From Methanosarcina horonobensis HB-1 = JCM 15518 (GTDB lineage: Archaea > Halobacteriota > Methanosarcinia > Methanosarcinales > Methanosarcinaceae), in assembly GCF_000970285.1 (NCBI RefSeq), contig NZ_CP009516.1:1095036-1159035 (forward strand): a stretch of DNA of 64,000 nt. Reading direction: 5' to 3'. Under the pieces are notes generated by a model that was not told the DNA's origin, made no database searches, and worked only from the letters and a program-made list of their open reading frames with translations. Both the position numbers and the translations under genes were made by a program. Numbering within the stretch: the stretch's first letter is position 1; each line of letters opens with the position of its first letter. Below, piece after piece: positions 47,013 to 56,173 of the stretch.

Positions 47013-48200
47013 ATGAAGCAAATCGAGGGTGGAATTTGTGCAGTAAGGGGCGTATCTGCATACGGGATAAAACCCGGAAAAATGGGGATAGCTGTTATTC
47101 GTGCGGAAGGCCCTGCAGCAGGTGTTTTCACAAAAAATAAGGTCACTGCAGCTCCTGTCATCCTGAGCAAAGGAGTGATCGAGACTCAGCACCGGCTTTC
47201 TGCCATAATTGCAAACAGTGGAAATGCTAACGCCTTTACAGGCGATGATGGTTTTCTGGATGCAATGGAAATGGCATCAATACTTTCTGAAAAGCTTGAT
47301 GTTGATGCTGAAACCGTTGCAGTTGCTTCAACAGGAGTAATTGGTAGAAGGCTTGATGTTTCCTTTATAAGGGAGCACCTCCCTGAAGTCCTTGAAGGGC
47401 TTGGCAGTTCCCCGGAATGCAGCCAGGCAGCGACAAAGGCGATTATGACCACTGATAAAGCCTTAAAAGAATCCGCTGTGGAACTCGACTGCGGAGTAAG
47501 GATAGGCGCAATTGCGAAGGGTTCAGGCATGATCGAGCCAAATATGGGGACTATGCTCTGCTTTGCATATACCGATGCAAACGTGCCTGCAGACGTTCTG
47601 GATGCTGCTCTGAGGATAGCTGTCGATAAAACCTTTAATATGGTTGTCGTTGATGGCGACACAAGCACGAATGACATGGTACTTTTCACTTCCACCTGCA
47701 AATCAGGGATCAAACCCTGTATGGAGTGCCTTGACGAGTTTGAGGATGGGCTGATTTGCGTATTTACGGACCTTGCAAAGAAAATGGCTAAGGATGGGGA
47801 AGGAGCTACCAAACTCATAGAATCCAGGGTTATAGGTGCAAAAACACATGAGGATGCCAGGCTTGCTGCAAAAGCCATTGTCCGCTCCCCTCTGGTCAAA
47901 TCTGCTATTTTCGGAAAAGACCCTAACTGGGGCAGGGTTGTTGCAGCTGCAGGGTACTCGGGTGCCGAGCTTGAACAGGAAAGACTTTCCCTAGCTTTCT
48001 CAGGTGGGGGAGAAGAAGTCGAACTTGTGAAATCCGGGGAAATCTCCAGGGATTCTGATCTTGCACTCTTGAAAAAAATAATGGCAAATGAAGAAATCAT
48101 CATTACCCTTGACCTTGCAATGGGAGAAGAATCCGCAACTGCCTGGGGCTGCGACCTGACCTATGATTATGTCCGGATCAATGCCGAATATACAACCTGA
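47013..48200 (+). CDS. argJ: Bifunctional ornithine acetyltransferase / N-acetylglutamate synthase
   Basis: A 395-residue ArgJ, which recycles the acetyl group between N-acetylornithine and glutamate. It is made as a precursor that cuts itself before a threonine in the AIMTTDKA segment (T146 region). GVSAYGIKPGKMGIAVI, NSGNANAFTG, the oxyanion region ASTGVIGRRL, KGSGMIEPNMGTML and GKDPNWGRVVAAAGYSG are conserved. It completes the argC-CBS-argJ run. Confidence 0.95.
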   Translation: MKQIEGGICAVRGVSAYGIKPGKMGIAVIRAEGPAAGVFTKNKVTAAPVILSKGVIETQHRLSAIIANSGNANAFTGDDGFLDAMEMASILSEKLDVDAETVAVASTGVIGRRLDVSFIREHLPEVLEGLGSSPECSQAATKAIMTTDKALKESAVELDCGVRIGAIAKGSGMIEPNMGTMLCFAYTDANVPADVLDAALRIAVDKTFNMVVVDGDTSTNDMVLFTSTCKSGIKPCMECLDEFEDGLICVFTDLAKKMAKDGEGATKLIESRVIGAKTHEDARLAAKAIVRSPLVKSAIFGKDPNWGRVVAAAGYSGAELEQERLSLAFSGGGEEVELVKSGEISRDSDLALLKKIMANEEIIITLDLAMGEESATAWGCDLTYDYVRINAEYTT

Positions 48201-48530
48201 TGCCGATATACTCTTAATCTAACAGGCTGCAGAATCTAGAATACAATTTAATGCCTGATTTCAACCTGAGACCGGCTGCGGATATCTATTGTAAGGTGCA
48301 AATAGATGATCTCAGGTCAGCCTTGCCTGACCTCTTATCTCCAATCTGCACAAAGTTAAATAAAATAACGTAGAATGAAAAATAGAGGAAATATAGATTA
48401 GATAAATCCGATACTCAAAAGCTCGGATTTATTCTTATTTATTATTGATTGGATAATTATTGATTGGATAATTATTGATTGGATAATTATTGACTGGATA
48501 TTTTATTTTATTCCCAGGGGGTTTACTGAA
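48201..48530. other. Intergenic before the sugar-kinase pair
   Basis: No gene. It carries a CTCAGGTCAGCCTTGCCTGACCTC foldback near 48312-48335 (AGGTCAG/CTGACCT), possibly a terminator of argJ, and the 15-bp tandem repeats listed separately. Confidence 0.5.
48441..48500. repeat. Four perfect-to-near-perfect 15-bp tandem repeats
   Basis: ATTATTGATTGGATA occurs four times head to tail (48441, 48456, 48471, 48486), with one changed base in the last copy. The array ends 30 bases before the GTG start of the ADP-dependent kinase gene, so it covers its promoter or leader. Confidence 0.9.
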
Positions 48531-50006
48531 GTGGATATGGAAGAATGGGAACAGCGCCACACGGAAGCGTTTTACGATGCAAAAGAAGCCCTTCCTTATC
48601 TGGATGGGATGTTTGTTGCTTATAACAGCAATATCGATGCAATCAGACACCTGACAGAAAAAGACATGATAAAGCTTGTCGGGCTCTTCGATGAGGCTGA
48701 AATTCAGAATAGGGTTGCAGTGTATCCCAGGGAAATTACCGAGCCTGTGGATTTCGTTGCCCGCCTGTTGATTTCCATGCGTGAAGGGAAAGCTGCAGAA
48801 GTGCCTGCATATACCGAAGATATCCATAAGTGGCTGAAGGAACACCTGGGTTTTGACTACGCGCTTATGGGCGGTCAGGCAGGAATTATTTCAAACCTTC
48901 TTGCCCGGTTAGACCTGAAAAAGGTGGTAGCTTACGTTCCCTGGCTTTCTGAAGAGCAGGCAGAATACTTTGTAGATAACGGCAATATCCTCCACCCGAG
49001 AGTAGAAAACGGACAGGTTACCCTCAAACCTCCGGCAGAGGCTTTCAAGCCCGGGACAGGGTCAAAGGTCAACTGGATATTTGAATTTTCTAAAGACATG
49101 AAAGTGACCTGCGCAGGGAGCACCTTCAAAGTACCCAGGGACAACCGCCTGATTATCTCTTCCCGTCCTAAATGGATCCGCCTGGATATGGACAGAGAGA
49201 TTTATGAGCAGCTTTATGCTCTCTTTCCTGTTGACGGGGCAATGCTTTCCGGTTATCAGATGATAAAAGAAGAGTACGAGGATGGATCCACCTATAAAGA
49301 TTATGTAGAACGTTCTGTAAAGGTTATTGAAAAGCTGAAGTCTCTGAACCCTGAACTTCGCATCCATGTGGAACTCACATCCATCCAGAACCGGCTTATA
49401 AGAAAGACCATTCTGACAGACATTGTTGCAAGGCACGTTCATTCCCTGGGCCTGGACACCGTGGAAGTGGCAAATGCCTTGAACGTGCTGGGATATGAGG
49501 AGCTTTCATACTCCGTGATCCGGAAGGGAGAAAACGGGATTATGTCTCTTTACCAGGGAGCTGTCCAGTTAATGAAGGATCTTAAACTTGAAAGGGTTCA
49601 TGTGCACTCGCTTGGTTTTTATATCTGCATTCTGGCAAAAGGTCACCCTCTCACCCTGAAAGAACACAGGGATGCCCTTCTCTTTTCCTCGGTTCTGGCA
49701 GCTGCCCAGGCTCTCAACGGGAAAATCGAGAACCTTACTGAAGCCGAAGCCGGTCTGGAAGTACCTGTCTCAGCTGCAGGGTTAGAAGATCTGGAAAATT
49801 TCCAGTTATACTGCACAGGCAGAAAACTCTGCACTCCGGATGAATTCGAGTACGGATACATATACGGGCCAGACCATGATGCTATTCTCATCCCTTCCAA
49901 GGTGGTGGACAGACCAAAAGCTACAGTAGGGATAGGTGATACCATTTCTGCAGGAGCTTTTGCTGCCATGCTCGCAAGGATGAAACAAAAACAGGCAGGG
50001 AAATAA
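48531..50006 (+). CDS. pfkC: ADP-dependent phosphofructokinase/glucokinase
   Basis: A 491-residue ribokinase-fold enzyme that phosphorylates fructose-6-phosphate or glucose with ADP as donor. FVAYNSNIDAIRHL near the start, GGQAGIISNLLARL, GYQMIKEEYEDGSTYKDYVE and the closing GIGDTISAGAF (catalytic base D470) define the family. The start is GTG behind GGGGG. It is full-length and probably the main glycolytic/glycogen-degrading enzyme. A second family member follows after 48 bases. Confidence 0.93.
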   Translation: MDMEEWEQRHTEAFYDAKEALPYLDGMFVAYNSNIDAIRHLTEKDMIKLVGLFDEAEIQNRVAVYPREITEPVDFVARLLISMREGKAAEVPAYTEDIHKWLKEHLGFDYALMGGQAGIISNLLARLDLKKVVAYVPWLSEEQAEYFVDNGNILHPRVENGQVTLKPPAEAFKPGTGSKVNWIFEFSKDMKVTCAGSTFKVPRDNRLIISSRPKWIRLDMDREIYEQLYALFPVDGAMLSGYQMIKEEYEDGSTYKDYVERSVKVIEKLKSLNPELRIHVELTSIQNRLIRKTILTDIVARHVHSLGLDTVEVANALNVLGYEELSYSVIRKGENGIMSLYQGAVQLMKDLKLERVHVHSLGFYICILAKGHPLTLKEHRDALLFSSVLAAAQALNGKIENLTEAEAGLEVPVSAAGLEDLENFQLYCTGRKLCTPDEFEYGYIYGPDHDAILIPSKVVDRPKATVGIGDTISAGAFAAMLARMKQKQAGK

Positions 50007-50054
50007 GTTATTCGAAAATCGAAAATAAGTTGTCTGAATACAGGAACCGGTCAG

Positions 50055-51545
50055 ATGAACATACTTTGCGGTTATAATGTAAACATAGACTCCGTATACA
50101 GGATAAGCGGAGCTGAAATCTCTGAACTGCTGATGGCTTTTGAAAGGACTGAAATTCTTGAAAAGATAAGAAACCCTCCCGGTAAAATTCTTTCCGCATC
50201 CGATTTTGTTGCAGGGCTCGCCTACTGTATGAAAAATGGGTGTGGAGCCGAATGGCTTGTCTTTGAGAAGTCTGTCTTTGAGTTTTTGAAGAACCGCTAC
50301 TTTCAAAAGTCTCTTGTGAGGATGGGTGGAAACGCCGGGATTATGGCAAATGCCCTTTCCGAAATCGGAGCAAGAGTGGTTCCTAATGTTGCGGTTCCTT
50401 CAAAAACCCAGCTTTCTTTATTTTCAAAAAAAGCAGTATATTTCCCGGATGCTCCTCTGCAGATAGAGGAAGAGCCGGAAAAGGAAAAGCTGAAAACAGA
50501 ATCTGGGAAAAACACATACGATAAGTATAACACACGTAATACACATGCTTCTTTTAGCAGTCAGGACCCAATACATTTCGTTTTTGATTTTTCCGAAGGT
50601 GAAACCTTTTCCCTTTACGGGACAGAAATCAGGGTTCCCAGAGAAAACCGCTTTATAGCGACCTGTGACCACTTAAATTTCAGGCTTTTTACCAGTTCCG
50701 CATTTGAGGACTATGCCCTGAAGCACGCAGAAGAAATGGACGGAGCACTAATATCAGGCTTTCACCTCCTTCTTGAGATCTATCCTGACGGTAGCACCTA
50801 CAAAGAAATCCTTGAGAATTCTTTTTCACAGCTTAAGGCCTGGAAGGCAAAGAACAAAAGGCTCAGAATTCATGTTGAGTTCGGGCACTTCGCGAGCAGA
50901 GAGATTGCAAATTCAGTCTTTTCAAAATTTGCCGGAATTTCAGGTAGCATCGGAATGAACGAAGATGAACTTTCAATGTTTAATAACCTTCACGGAGTTC
51001 CTGCTAAAGGGCTTTCGAATATGGAAGCCGAAGCTGTAGGGAGAGCAGCCTGCAAACTTGCATCCCTTCATGGGCTTGGAACACTTTTTATCCACACAAG
51101 AGAGTTTGTCCTGGCTGTTTTTAAGCCGGATACCGAAAACTCTGATGAATCGGAGATTTCAGAAAACTGGGTCAAAGGAAAATGGGATAATAAAGAAAAC
51201 CCGGTTATTTTAAAAGCAGCCAGGAAAAAGCTTGATGCGATAGGTTTCGGACTAAAGTGTGCAGGAGCGTATGCGGCTTCAGGCAGGCTCGAAGGGCGTG
51301 AATTCGTGGAAAAAGAGGCTTTAAAACTTGAGGAGAGCAGGTTTGGCAGGGAGCAGCTGGAGTTCTTCCTGACAGCTTTCAACGGAACCACCTGCGGACA
51401 GGGTGCTTTTGCCTTAATAGAAGGCTACATGCTTTGCATCCTGCCCACACTGCTCTGCAAATCTCCGATAACAACTGTGGGACTCGGGGATACGTTAACT
51501 GCAGGAACTTTTTTGAGGGGGCTTGAACTGGATGTACAGGCTTGA
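50055..51545 (+). CDS. ADP-dependent sugar kinase family protein, divergent paralogue
   Basis: A 496-residue protein homologous to the gene before it: CGYNVNIDSVYRISG, VRMGGNAGIMANALSEIGAR, VPRENRFIATCDHLNFRLF, GFHLLLEIYPDGSTYKEILE and GLGDTLTAGTF with the catalytic aspartate (D479). It differs by Lys/Glu-rich insertions at about 135-165 and 355-385, and its substrate loop near the N-terminus is different. Retention of the catalytic motif argues for an active enzyme with another substrate. Its last 14 bases overlap the glycosylase gene that follows. Confidence 0.88.
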   Translation: MNILCGYNVNIDSVYRISGAEISELLMAFERTEILEKIRNPPGKILSASDFVAGLAYCMKNGCGAEWLVFEKSVFEFLKNRYFQKSLVRMGGNAGIMANALSEIGARVVPNVAVPSKTQLSLFSKKAVYFPDAPLQIEEEPEKEKLKTESGKNTYDKYNTRNTHASFSSQDPIHFVFDFSEGETFSLYGTEIRVPRENRFIATCDHLNFRLFTSSAFEDYALKHAEEMDGALISGFHLLLEIYPDGSTYKEILENSFSQLKAWKAKNKRLRIHVEFGHFASREIANSVFSKFAGISGSIGMNEDELSMFNNLHGVPAKGLSNMEAEAVGRAACKLASLHGLGTLFIHTREFVLAVFKPDTENSDESEISENWVKGKWDNKENPVILKAARKKLDAIGFGLKCAGAYAASGRLEGREFVEKEALKLEESRFGREQLEFFLTAFNGTTCGQGAFALIEGYMLCILPTLLCKSPITTVGLGDTLTAGTFLRGLELDVQA

Positions 51546-52380
51546 ACCCGAACTTTTTGACCTTAACTACACCCTTGACTGCGGGCAGGTGTTCCGATGG
51601 GAAAGGGATGGAGACTGGTGGACAGGAGTTGTAGGAGAGAATGTTGTTCGGCTTTTGCAGGAAAAGGAAAGTGGAAGTCTGCTGGTCGACTCGGAACTCT
51701 CACCCGAGTTTTTCTCTCATTACTTTCGCCTTGACGATAACCTTCCTTCAATTTATGAGAGCATCAACAGAGACCTTTTGATTGACAGGGCAATAAATAG
51801 ATATAGAGGCCTTCGTCTAATCCGGCAGGATCCCTGGGAGTGCCTGATTTCTTATATGCTTGCAACGGCTTCAAGCATTCCTACAATCCAGAAAAGGATT
51901 TTTCTTCTGAGCCGTTTTTTCGGACAGGAACTCGAAGACGGATATTTCAGCTTTCCGAATCCTGAAACTCTTGCAAACGCGGATCTGTCTCTGCTTGACA
52001 GGTGTAAGCTCGGTTTCAGGGCAGAACGCATAAAAACAGCAGCAGAAGAAGTATGTTCCGGAGAACTGGACTTTGATGCTCTTTTCCGCCTTGAGTACAG
52101 ATATGCCAGGGAACGCCTTATGAGACTTCGCGGAATAGGAGAAAAAGTTGCTGACTGCGTCCTCCTTTTTGCCTTTGAGAAAATGGAATCTTTCCCGGTG
52201 GATACCCACATAAGGCAAATTATTCAGCATTACCACATTGATGACAGTTTTTTTGAAACTTGTACAAACCTGAGCTGTATGGGAGAATGGGGTCGGGAAT
52301 ACTTCGGACACTACTGCGGGTATGCCCAGGAGTATCTTTATTACCAGAAAAGAATTGAAGGGTTTGTTTCCCTTTACTAA
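51532..52380 (+). CDS. ogg: 8-oxoguanine DNA glycosylase (helix-hairpin-helix GPD)
   Basis: A 282-residue OGG1-like DNA repair enzyme. The N-terminal domain has FDLNYTLDCGQVFRWER, as in eukaryotic OGG1. The HhH-GPD part has RLRGIGEKVADCVLLFAF with the catalytic lysine (K205 from this start) and the aspartate D224 in FPVDTHI. The ATG at 51532 lies inside the end of the kinase gene; a TTG three codons earlier is possible. Two broken copies of its 3' half lie downstream (54385 and 55575), as products of a local duplication. Confidence 0.93.
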   Translation: MYRLEPELFDLNYTLDCGQVFRWERDGDWWTGVVGENVVRLLQEKESGSLLVDSELSPEFFSHYFRLDDNLPSIYESINRDLLIDRAINRYRGLRLIRQDPWECLISYMLATASSIPTIQKRIFLLSRFFGQELEDGYFSFPNPETLANADLSLLDRCKLGFRAERIKTAAEEVCSGELDFDALFRLEYRYARERLMRLRGIGEKVADCVLLFAFEKMESFPVDTHIRQIIQHYHIDDSFFETCTNLSCMGEWGREYFGHYCGYAQEYLYYQKRIEGFVSLY

Positions 52381-52836
52381 CTTCTCTCTTTTGTCAAAAT
52401 TAGAATTGAAAAATTAGGGTTGAAAAATTAGAATTAAAAGCTGGAATTTATTTTATTCAACAACCGCAGATTCTGCCTATAGAGAGTGTATGAAACTTTT
52501 TAAGGCATACTTTCTTCAAGTGCTTTAAATTTGAGAGCAAGATTTTCAATATAAGCAATAACTTAGGATTTTGGAGCTTATAGAACAATAATCCCTTCAC
52601 ATTTCATAAAAATTAATTCATTTTATACTCAATTTTCCTTACTCTGAAGAGAAATTGTGGAGCCTTAACAAAGCTACCTGAATAGCTACTTTGTAATTAA
52701 AAAAACTAGAAAAATAAAAAAACCCCCAAAACTTGAGACTTTTTCGAGCTCTTCTGGGGCTATCAAAGTTGCAACTTTTTCCTTATCCGCGGCTGTAATT
52801 AATCAAAAATTCGGGAAATTAATTAAATCACCTTTG
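52381..52836. other. Spacer with bidirectional terminator between ogg and the first secreted-protein gene
   Basis: A/T-rich with GAAAAATTAG repeats near 52405-52440. At 52716-52744 an A-run, CCCCCAAAACTTGAGA and T-run form the degenerate counterpart of the neat hairpins found at 54824 and 55983. Confidence 0.5.
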
Positions 52837-53487
52837 TTACCAGCGTCTGTCGCGGTGGTCGTCATCCCAGTCGTCGTCGCAATCGTCATCATCCCAATCG
52901 TCGTGGTCTCTCCAACTGCGGTGGTCGTCATCCCAGTCGTCATCCCAGTCGTCGTCATCCCAGTCGTCGTCATCCCAATCGTCGTGGCCTCTCCATTTGT
53001 GTTCGTGGTCTCTCCCTTTGCGGTCACAGTCTCTCCATTTGTGGTTGTCGTCATCCCACCATTTGTCGTCGTTATCCCACCAGCAGTTTCCATCCCATTT
53101 CCAGTTATTGTTGACATCCCACCAGCAGTTTCCATCCCATTTCCAGTTATTTCCGGAGAACCACCAGTTGTTTCCATCCCATCTACAGTTATTGTCAACG
53201 TCACACCAGTTGCTTCCATCCCATGTTAAGTCATTGAATGAGCAATCACCTGGGCAAAAGTCTGGACCGCAAGAATCTGGGAAGCAATTGCCTAGAAGAC
53301 CATCGTCTAGAAGACCATTGCCCAGACCGCAATCGTCTAGAAGACCATTGTCCAGACCGCAATCGTCTAGACCGCAAGGGTCTGAATCACACGCTGATGC
53401 TGACACTGCTGTCAGTGTTGCCACAAAAAAGACTGTCAGCAAAATAGCCACAACCTTTTTCATCCTGTTAAGTATTTGTTTTCCCAT
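52837..53487 (-). CDS. Secreted Trp/Asp-rich repeat protein (family member A)
   Basis: A 216-residue protein. A signal peptide (MKKVVAILLTVFFVATLTAV, then SASA) precedes a mature chain of extreme composition. First come GLDDCGLDNGLLDDCGL repeats (about 38-70), then 16-residue repeats of the form NNWKWDGNCWWDV (about 90-145), then an Asp/Trp/His/Arg-rich tail of HDDWDDDDWDDDW repeats (to 216). The Asp/His clusters look able to bind metal ions and the Trp repeats suggest an adhesive or wall material. No known family fits. The signal peptide and upstream leader are shared with members B and C. Confidence 0.75.
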   Translation of the reverse strand: MGKQILNRMKKVVAILLTVFFVATLTAVSASACDSDPCGLDDCGLDNGLLDDCGLGNGLLDDGLLGNCFPDSCGPDFCPGDCSFNDLTWDGSNWCDVDNNCRWDGNNWWFSGNNWKWDGNCWWDVNNNWKWDGNCWWDNDDKWWDDDNHKWRDCDRKGRDHEHKWRGHDDWDDDDWDDDDWDDDWDDDHRSWRDHDDWDDDDCDDDWDDDHRDRRW

Positions 53488-53550
53488 AAATTTTTATCCC
53501 CACATTATTTCTATTTTTTAATTATTCTACGTTTGATACAATATCAGACA

Positions 53551-53670
53551 TGTCAATTTTTCAATCCACTTCCTGTCGATGTATAGTTCGCTTACTAGAG
53601 ATCACTTTTACCAATCAATTATGTAAACCCATTTCTAAAATAGGATTGGTAAACTCAATCTTCGTAATCT
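53551..53670 (-). promoter_or_regulatory. Conserved leader, copy A
   Basis: Begins TGTCAATTTTTCAATCCACT, as do copies B (55314) and C (56459). It contains the inverted repeat TACCAATC (53609-53616)/GATTGGTA (53644-53651). It lies 60-185 bases upstream of the member A start. Confidence 0.65.
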
Positions 53671-54186
53671 ATGTCGATGAAAGAGATCTCAAAATCCACA
53701 GAAAATAAATTATGTCCAAAATATATAATAGTTAGAGAAATATAAGTAAGGAATCATAATATATAATAAAAGCAGATTCTATTACGTCTCCATCATATGT
53801 ATCTTTTCAATATAGGGACTTATAAATACTCACGTGGGTAGTTATAAGAAGCATATCTCAACAATGTATTATCTATGGGTTTAAGAAGACTTTAGCGGAT
53901 ATACAATGTATATGTCTCCAAGAAAATCGTTTAAGCAATTGTGAATTTCGATTACCATACTATATTATAACAGGATATCCGAAATGAGTCAAGACCCATA
54001 TCTTAACATTCCCATCCAATTATCTGGACACAAGTAATGAGATGAACGATTGACTTCACGGTCGAATATATAAAGGCGGACTGGGGAGTGAATATTTTGA
54101 TTAGAAAAAAGGTGCAGGTGATTACAGTACATTTTAAGATGAAATACCATCCTGCTAGCTGGGTACGGCATATACTCAAAGTAAAT
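53671..54186. repeat. Duplicated spacer, copy 1 (matches 56581-57086)
   Basis: From about 53835 (CACGTGGGTAGTTATA) to the end, this aligns base by base with 56735-57086, including CCATATCTTAACATTCCCAT and GGTGCAGGTGATTACAGTAC. No gene is visible; it is the spacer that precedes the cca tail in both places. Confidence 0.8.
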
Positions 54187-54384
54187 TTACATCTATTTCC
54201 TCAAAAAAAGCCCTGAAATTCGGGTCTTTTAGCCTGCAAATTTCTGCATCTTCAAGAACCTCAAAGCCTTACTCACTCCCTGATATACCTGTTTTCCAAG
54301 GGGGGGTTCACAAGCTGCTCTTCAAGAAGGTCTTCGCCGTGGGAGGGTGCCGGCGATAAATTCAGGCATGATTAAGGTCTCGGG
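54187..54384 (-). pseudogene. Fragment of the cca gene 3' end
   Basis: Starts with the same TTA stop and matches the last roughly 50 codons of the intact gene at 57087-58451 (for example TGCATCTTCAAGAACCTCAA). It then jumps, through an internal deletion of roughly 150 bases, to the part encoding the strand near MLELISGTLP. It ends where the ogg fragment begins. Confidence 0.8.
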
Positions 54385-54799
54385 ATTAGTAAACTCCGGT
54401 ACCTTTGCAGAAGCCGGTCTTTCCCTGCTTGACAAATGTAAACTCGGCTTCCAAACCGAACACATAAAAGCAGCAGCCGGAGAAATGACTGCAGGCGAAC
54501 TTGACCTTAATGTCCTCTACCATCTTGAATACAGATATACCAGGGAACGCCTTATGCGGCTCCGCAGCATAGGGGAAAAATTTGCTGACTTCGTCCTCCT
54601 TTTCGCCTTTGAGAAAATGGAGTCTTTCCCGGTAGATACCCACGTAAGGCGGATCATCCAGTATTACCATATCGATGACAGCGGCTTTGAAACCTGCACA
54701 AACCTCGGCTGTGTGGGAGAATGGGGGCGGGAATATTTCGGATATTACTGCGGATGCCCAGGAGTACTTTTATTATCAGAAATCATAATTAATCTGTGA
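54385..54799 (+). pseudogene. Duplicated 3' half of ogg, copy 2
   Basis: Encodes LSLLDKCKLGFQTEHIKAAA through RLRSIGEKFADFVLLFAFEK and FPVDTHVRRIIQYYHIDDS to GREYFGYYCGCPG, i.e. the ogg C-terminal domain with catalytic Lys and Asp kept, but frameshifted just before the end. The frame is open back to an ATG at 54347, though those codons come from the cca fragment. Without the N-terminal domain it should not be a working glycosylase. Confidence 0.85.
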
Positions 54800-54823
54800 T
54801 TAACAATAAAAGCTGAAAAAAAT

Positions 54824-54849
54824 AAAAAGCCTCAAATTTGAGACTTTTT
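54824..54849. terminator. Bidirectional terminator, copy 2
   Basis: AAAAAG-C-CTCAAATTTGAG-A-CTTTTT forms a near-perfect foldback with an A-run on one side and a T-run on the other, serving both the ogg side and the convergent secreted-protein gene. Confidence 0.75.
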
Positions 54850-55013
54850 AAGATTTATGTGGGACTCTCAAATATATGGGACTATCAAAGTTTGAATTAC
54901 TTTCCTCACTCAGGGCTGTAATCAAAAATTCGGGAACTTAATTAAAGCCCCCTTAACTTATTAAAGCCCCTTGAAACTTAGAAAGCCCTTTATTCTCAAA
55001 TCATCTGCAGTGG

Positions 55014-55259
55014 TTACCACCAGCGACCAAAGCCGCCACATCCTCTTCTAAATCCATCAAAGAAGGGGAAGCCACCGCAGCCGCCGAAGCCACCGCAGCC
55101 GCCGAAGCCACAGCTAGAGAAGCTACTAAAGCACTTGCCACCAAATCCGCAACCGCCGCAACTGCCGCAACCGTCCCATGCTGATGCTGACTCTACTGTT
55201 AATGTTCCTACTAAAAGGATTGCCAGTAAGACAGTCACAATCTTTTTTATTTCTACCAT
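55014..55259 (-). CDS. Secreted Gly/Cys-rich protein (family member B)
   Basis: An 81-residue protein, starting at the ATG at 55259 behind GGAGAG (an ATG at 55274 is in frame). The signal peptide IKKIVTVLLAILLVGTLTV-ESASA is nearly that of members A and C. The mature part starts WDGCGSCGGCGFGG and is made of CGGFGG-type repeats with about ten cysteines, ending CGGFGRWW. Such Gly/Cys repeats suggest a crosslinked or metal-binding extracellular peptide. No family is known to me. Confidence 0.7.
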   Translation of the reverse strand: MVEIKKIVTVLLAILLVGTLTVESASAWDGCGSCGGCGFGGKCFSSFSSCGFGGCGGFGGCGGFPFFDGFRRGCGGFGRWW

Positions 55260-55313
55260 ATACTTTCTCTCCATATTATTTTGGTTTCAATAATCGTTTT
55301 AATTTATTAGGCG

Positions 55314-55440
55314 TGTCAATTTTTCAATCCACTTCCTTCAGACATATACATTTGCTTACTGAAGATTATTTTTTACCAATCAGTTATGTAAACTCGTTTT
55401 TGAGATGAAATTAGTAAATTCAATCTTCCTAATGTATGCC
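55314..55440 (-). promoter_or_regulatory. Conserved leader, copy B
   Basis: Matches copies A and C from TGTCAATTTTTCAATCCACT through TACCAATCAGTTATGTAAAC. It also has CTTCAG/CTGAAG flanking ACATATACATTTGCTTA. The following 55441-55574 holds AT-rich spacer up to the ogg fragment. Confidence 0.6.
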
Positions 55441-55574
55441 GGATGGAATGAATATAAAATTGGACAGATTATATAATTATGCCTTTATATTTAAAAACTA
55501 GAGAATTATAATTACGAATTTTATATTTTTCATATGAATTGATATTATTCAGTCTTTCCCCTGTATATTTTTTC

Positions 55575-55860
55575 AATGCATCCCGACAATACGGAAAAGG
55601 ATCTGCCTCCAGAGCCGTTTTTTTCGGGCAGGAACTCTAAGACGGATACTTCAGCTTTGAGAAAATGGAGTCTTTCCCGGTAGATATCCACATAAAGAAG
55701 ATCAACCAGCATTTCCATATCGATGACAGTTTCTTTAAAACCTGCACAAACCTGAGCTGTATGGGAGAATGGGGACAGGAATATTTCGGAAACTACTGCG
55801 GGTGCCTGGGAGTACCTCTATTATCAGAAAAGGGTTGAGGTTTTTGTTCCGCTTTACTAA
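55575..55860 (+). pseudogene. Duplicated, internally deleted 3' part of ogg, copy 3
   Basis: Matches ogg from the GAAAAGGAT...GAGCCGTTTTTT region, jumps over about 190 bases, then follows the last third (TTTCCCGGTAGATATCCACA, GGGAGAATGGGG) to the same GCTTTACTAA end. The frame is broken by indels and by loss of the helix-hairpin-helix motif. Confidence 0.85.
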
Positions 55861-55982
55861 TCCCTTTTTTTGTTGAAGTCACAGTTGAAAATTAGAATTA
55901 ATAAGTTTCAATTGAAAATTAGAATTAATTATAGATAGCAAACGTAACTAATTTGTAATTATCAATAAAAACTGAAATAAAT

Positions 55983-56008
55983 AAAAAGCCTCAAACCTGA
56001 GACTTTTT
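55983..56008. terminator. Bidirectional terminator, copy 3
   Basis: AAAAAG-C-CTCAAACCTGAG-A-CTTTTT, the same foldback as at 54824 with a different loop; both arms of the stem are preserved. Confidence 0.75.
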
Positions 56009-56173
56009 AAGATTTATGTGGGATTCTCAAATATATAAGACTATCAAAGTTTGAATTACTTTCCTCACTCTGGGCTGTAATCAAAAATTCTGGAACTTAA
56101 TTAAAGCCCTTTGAAACTTAATAAAGCCTTGAAACTTAATAAAGCCTTTTTTTCTCATCATCTTCAGTAGTTA

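Noticed and set aside
48441-48500. CRISPR array
   Set aside because: The four 15-bp units touch each other without spacers, and there is no cas gene in the window.
52834-53521. Long plus-strand frames opposite the Trp/Asp-rich protein (Val/Ile/Pro-rich products)
   Set aside because: They are mirror images of the repetitive minus-strand gene, have no signal or start context, and the minus-strand frame has a clear signal peptide shared with two paralogues.
54347-54799. A functional second 8-oxoguanine glycosylase
   Set aside because: Only the C-terminal half is present, the first codons derive from a cca fragment, and the end is frameshifted.
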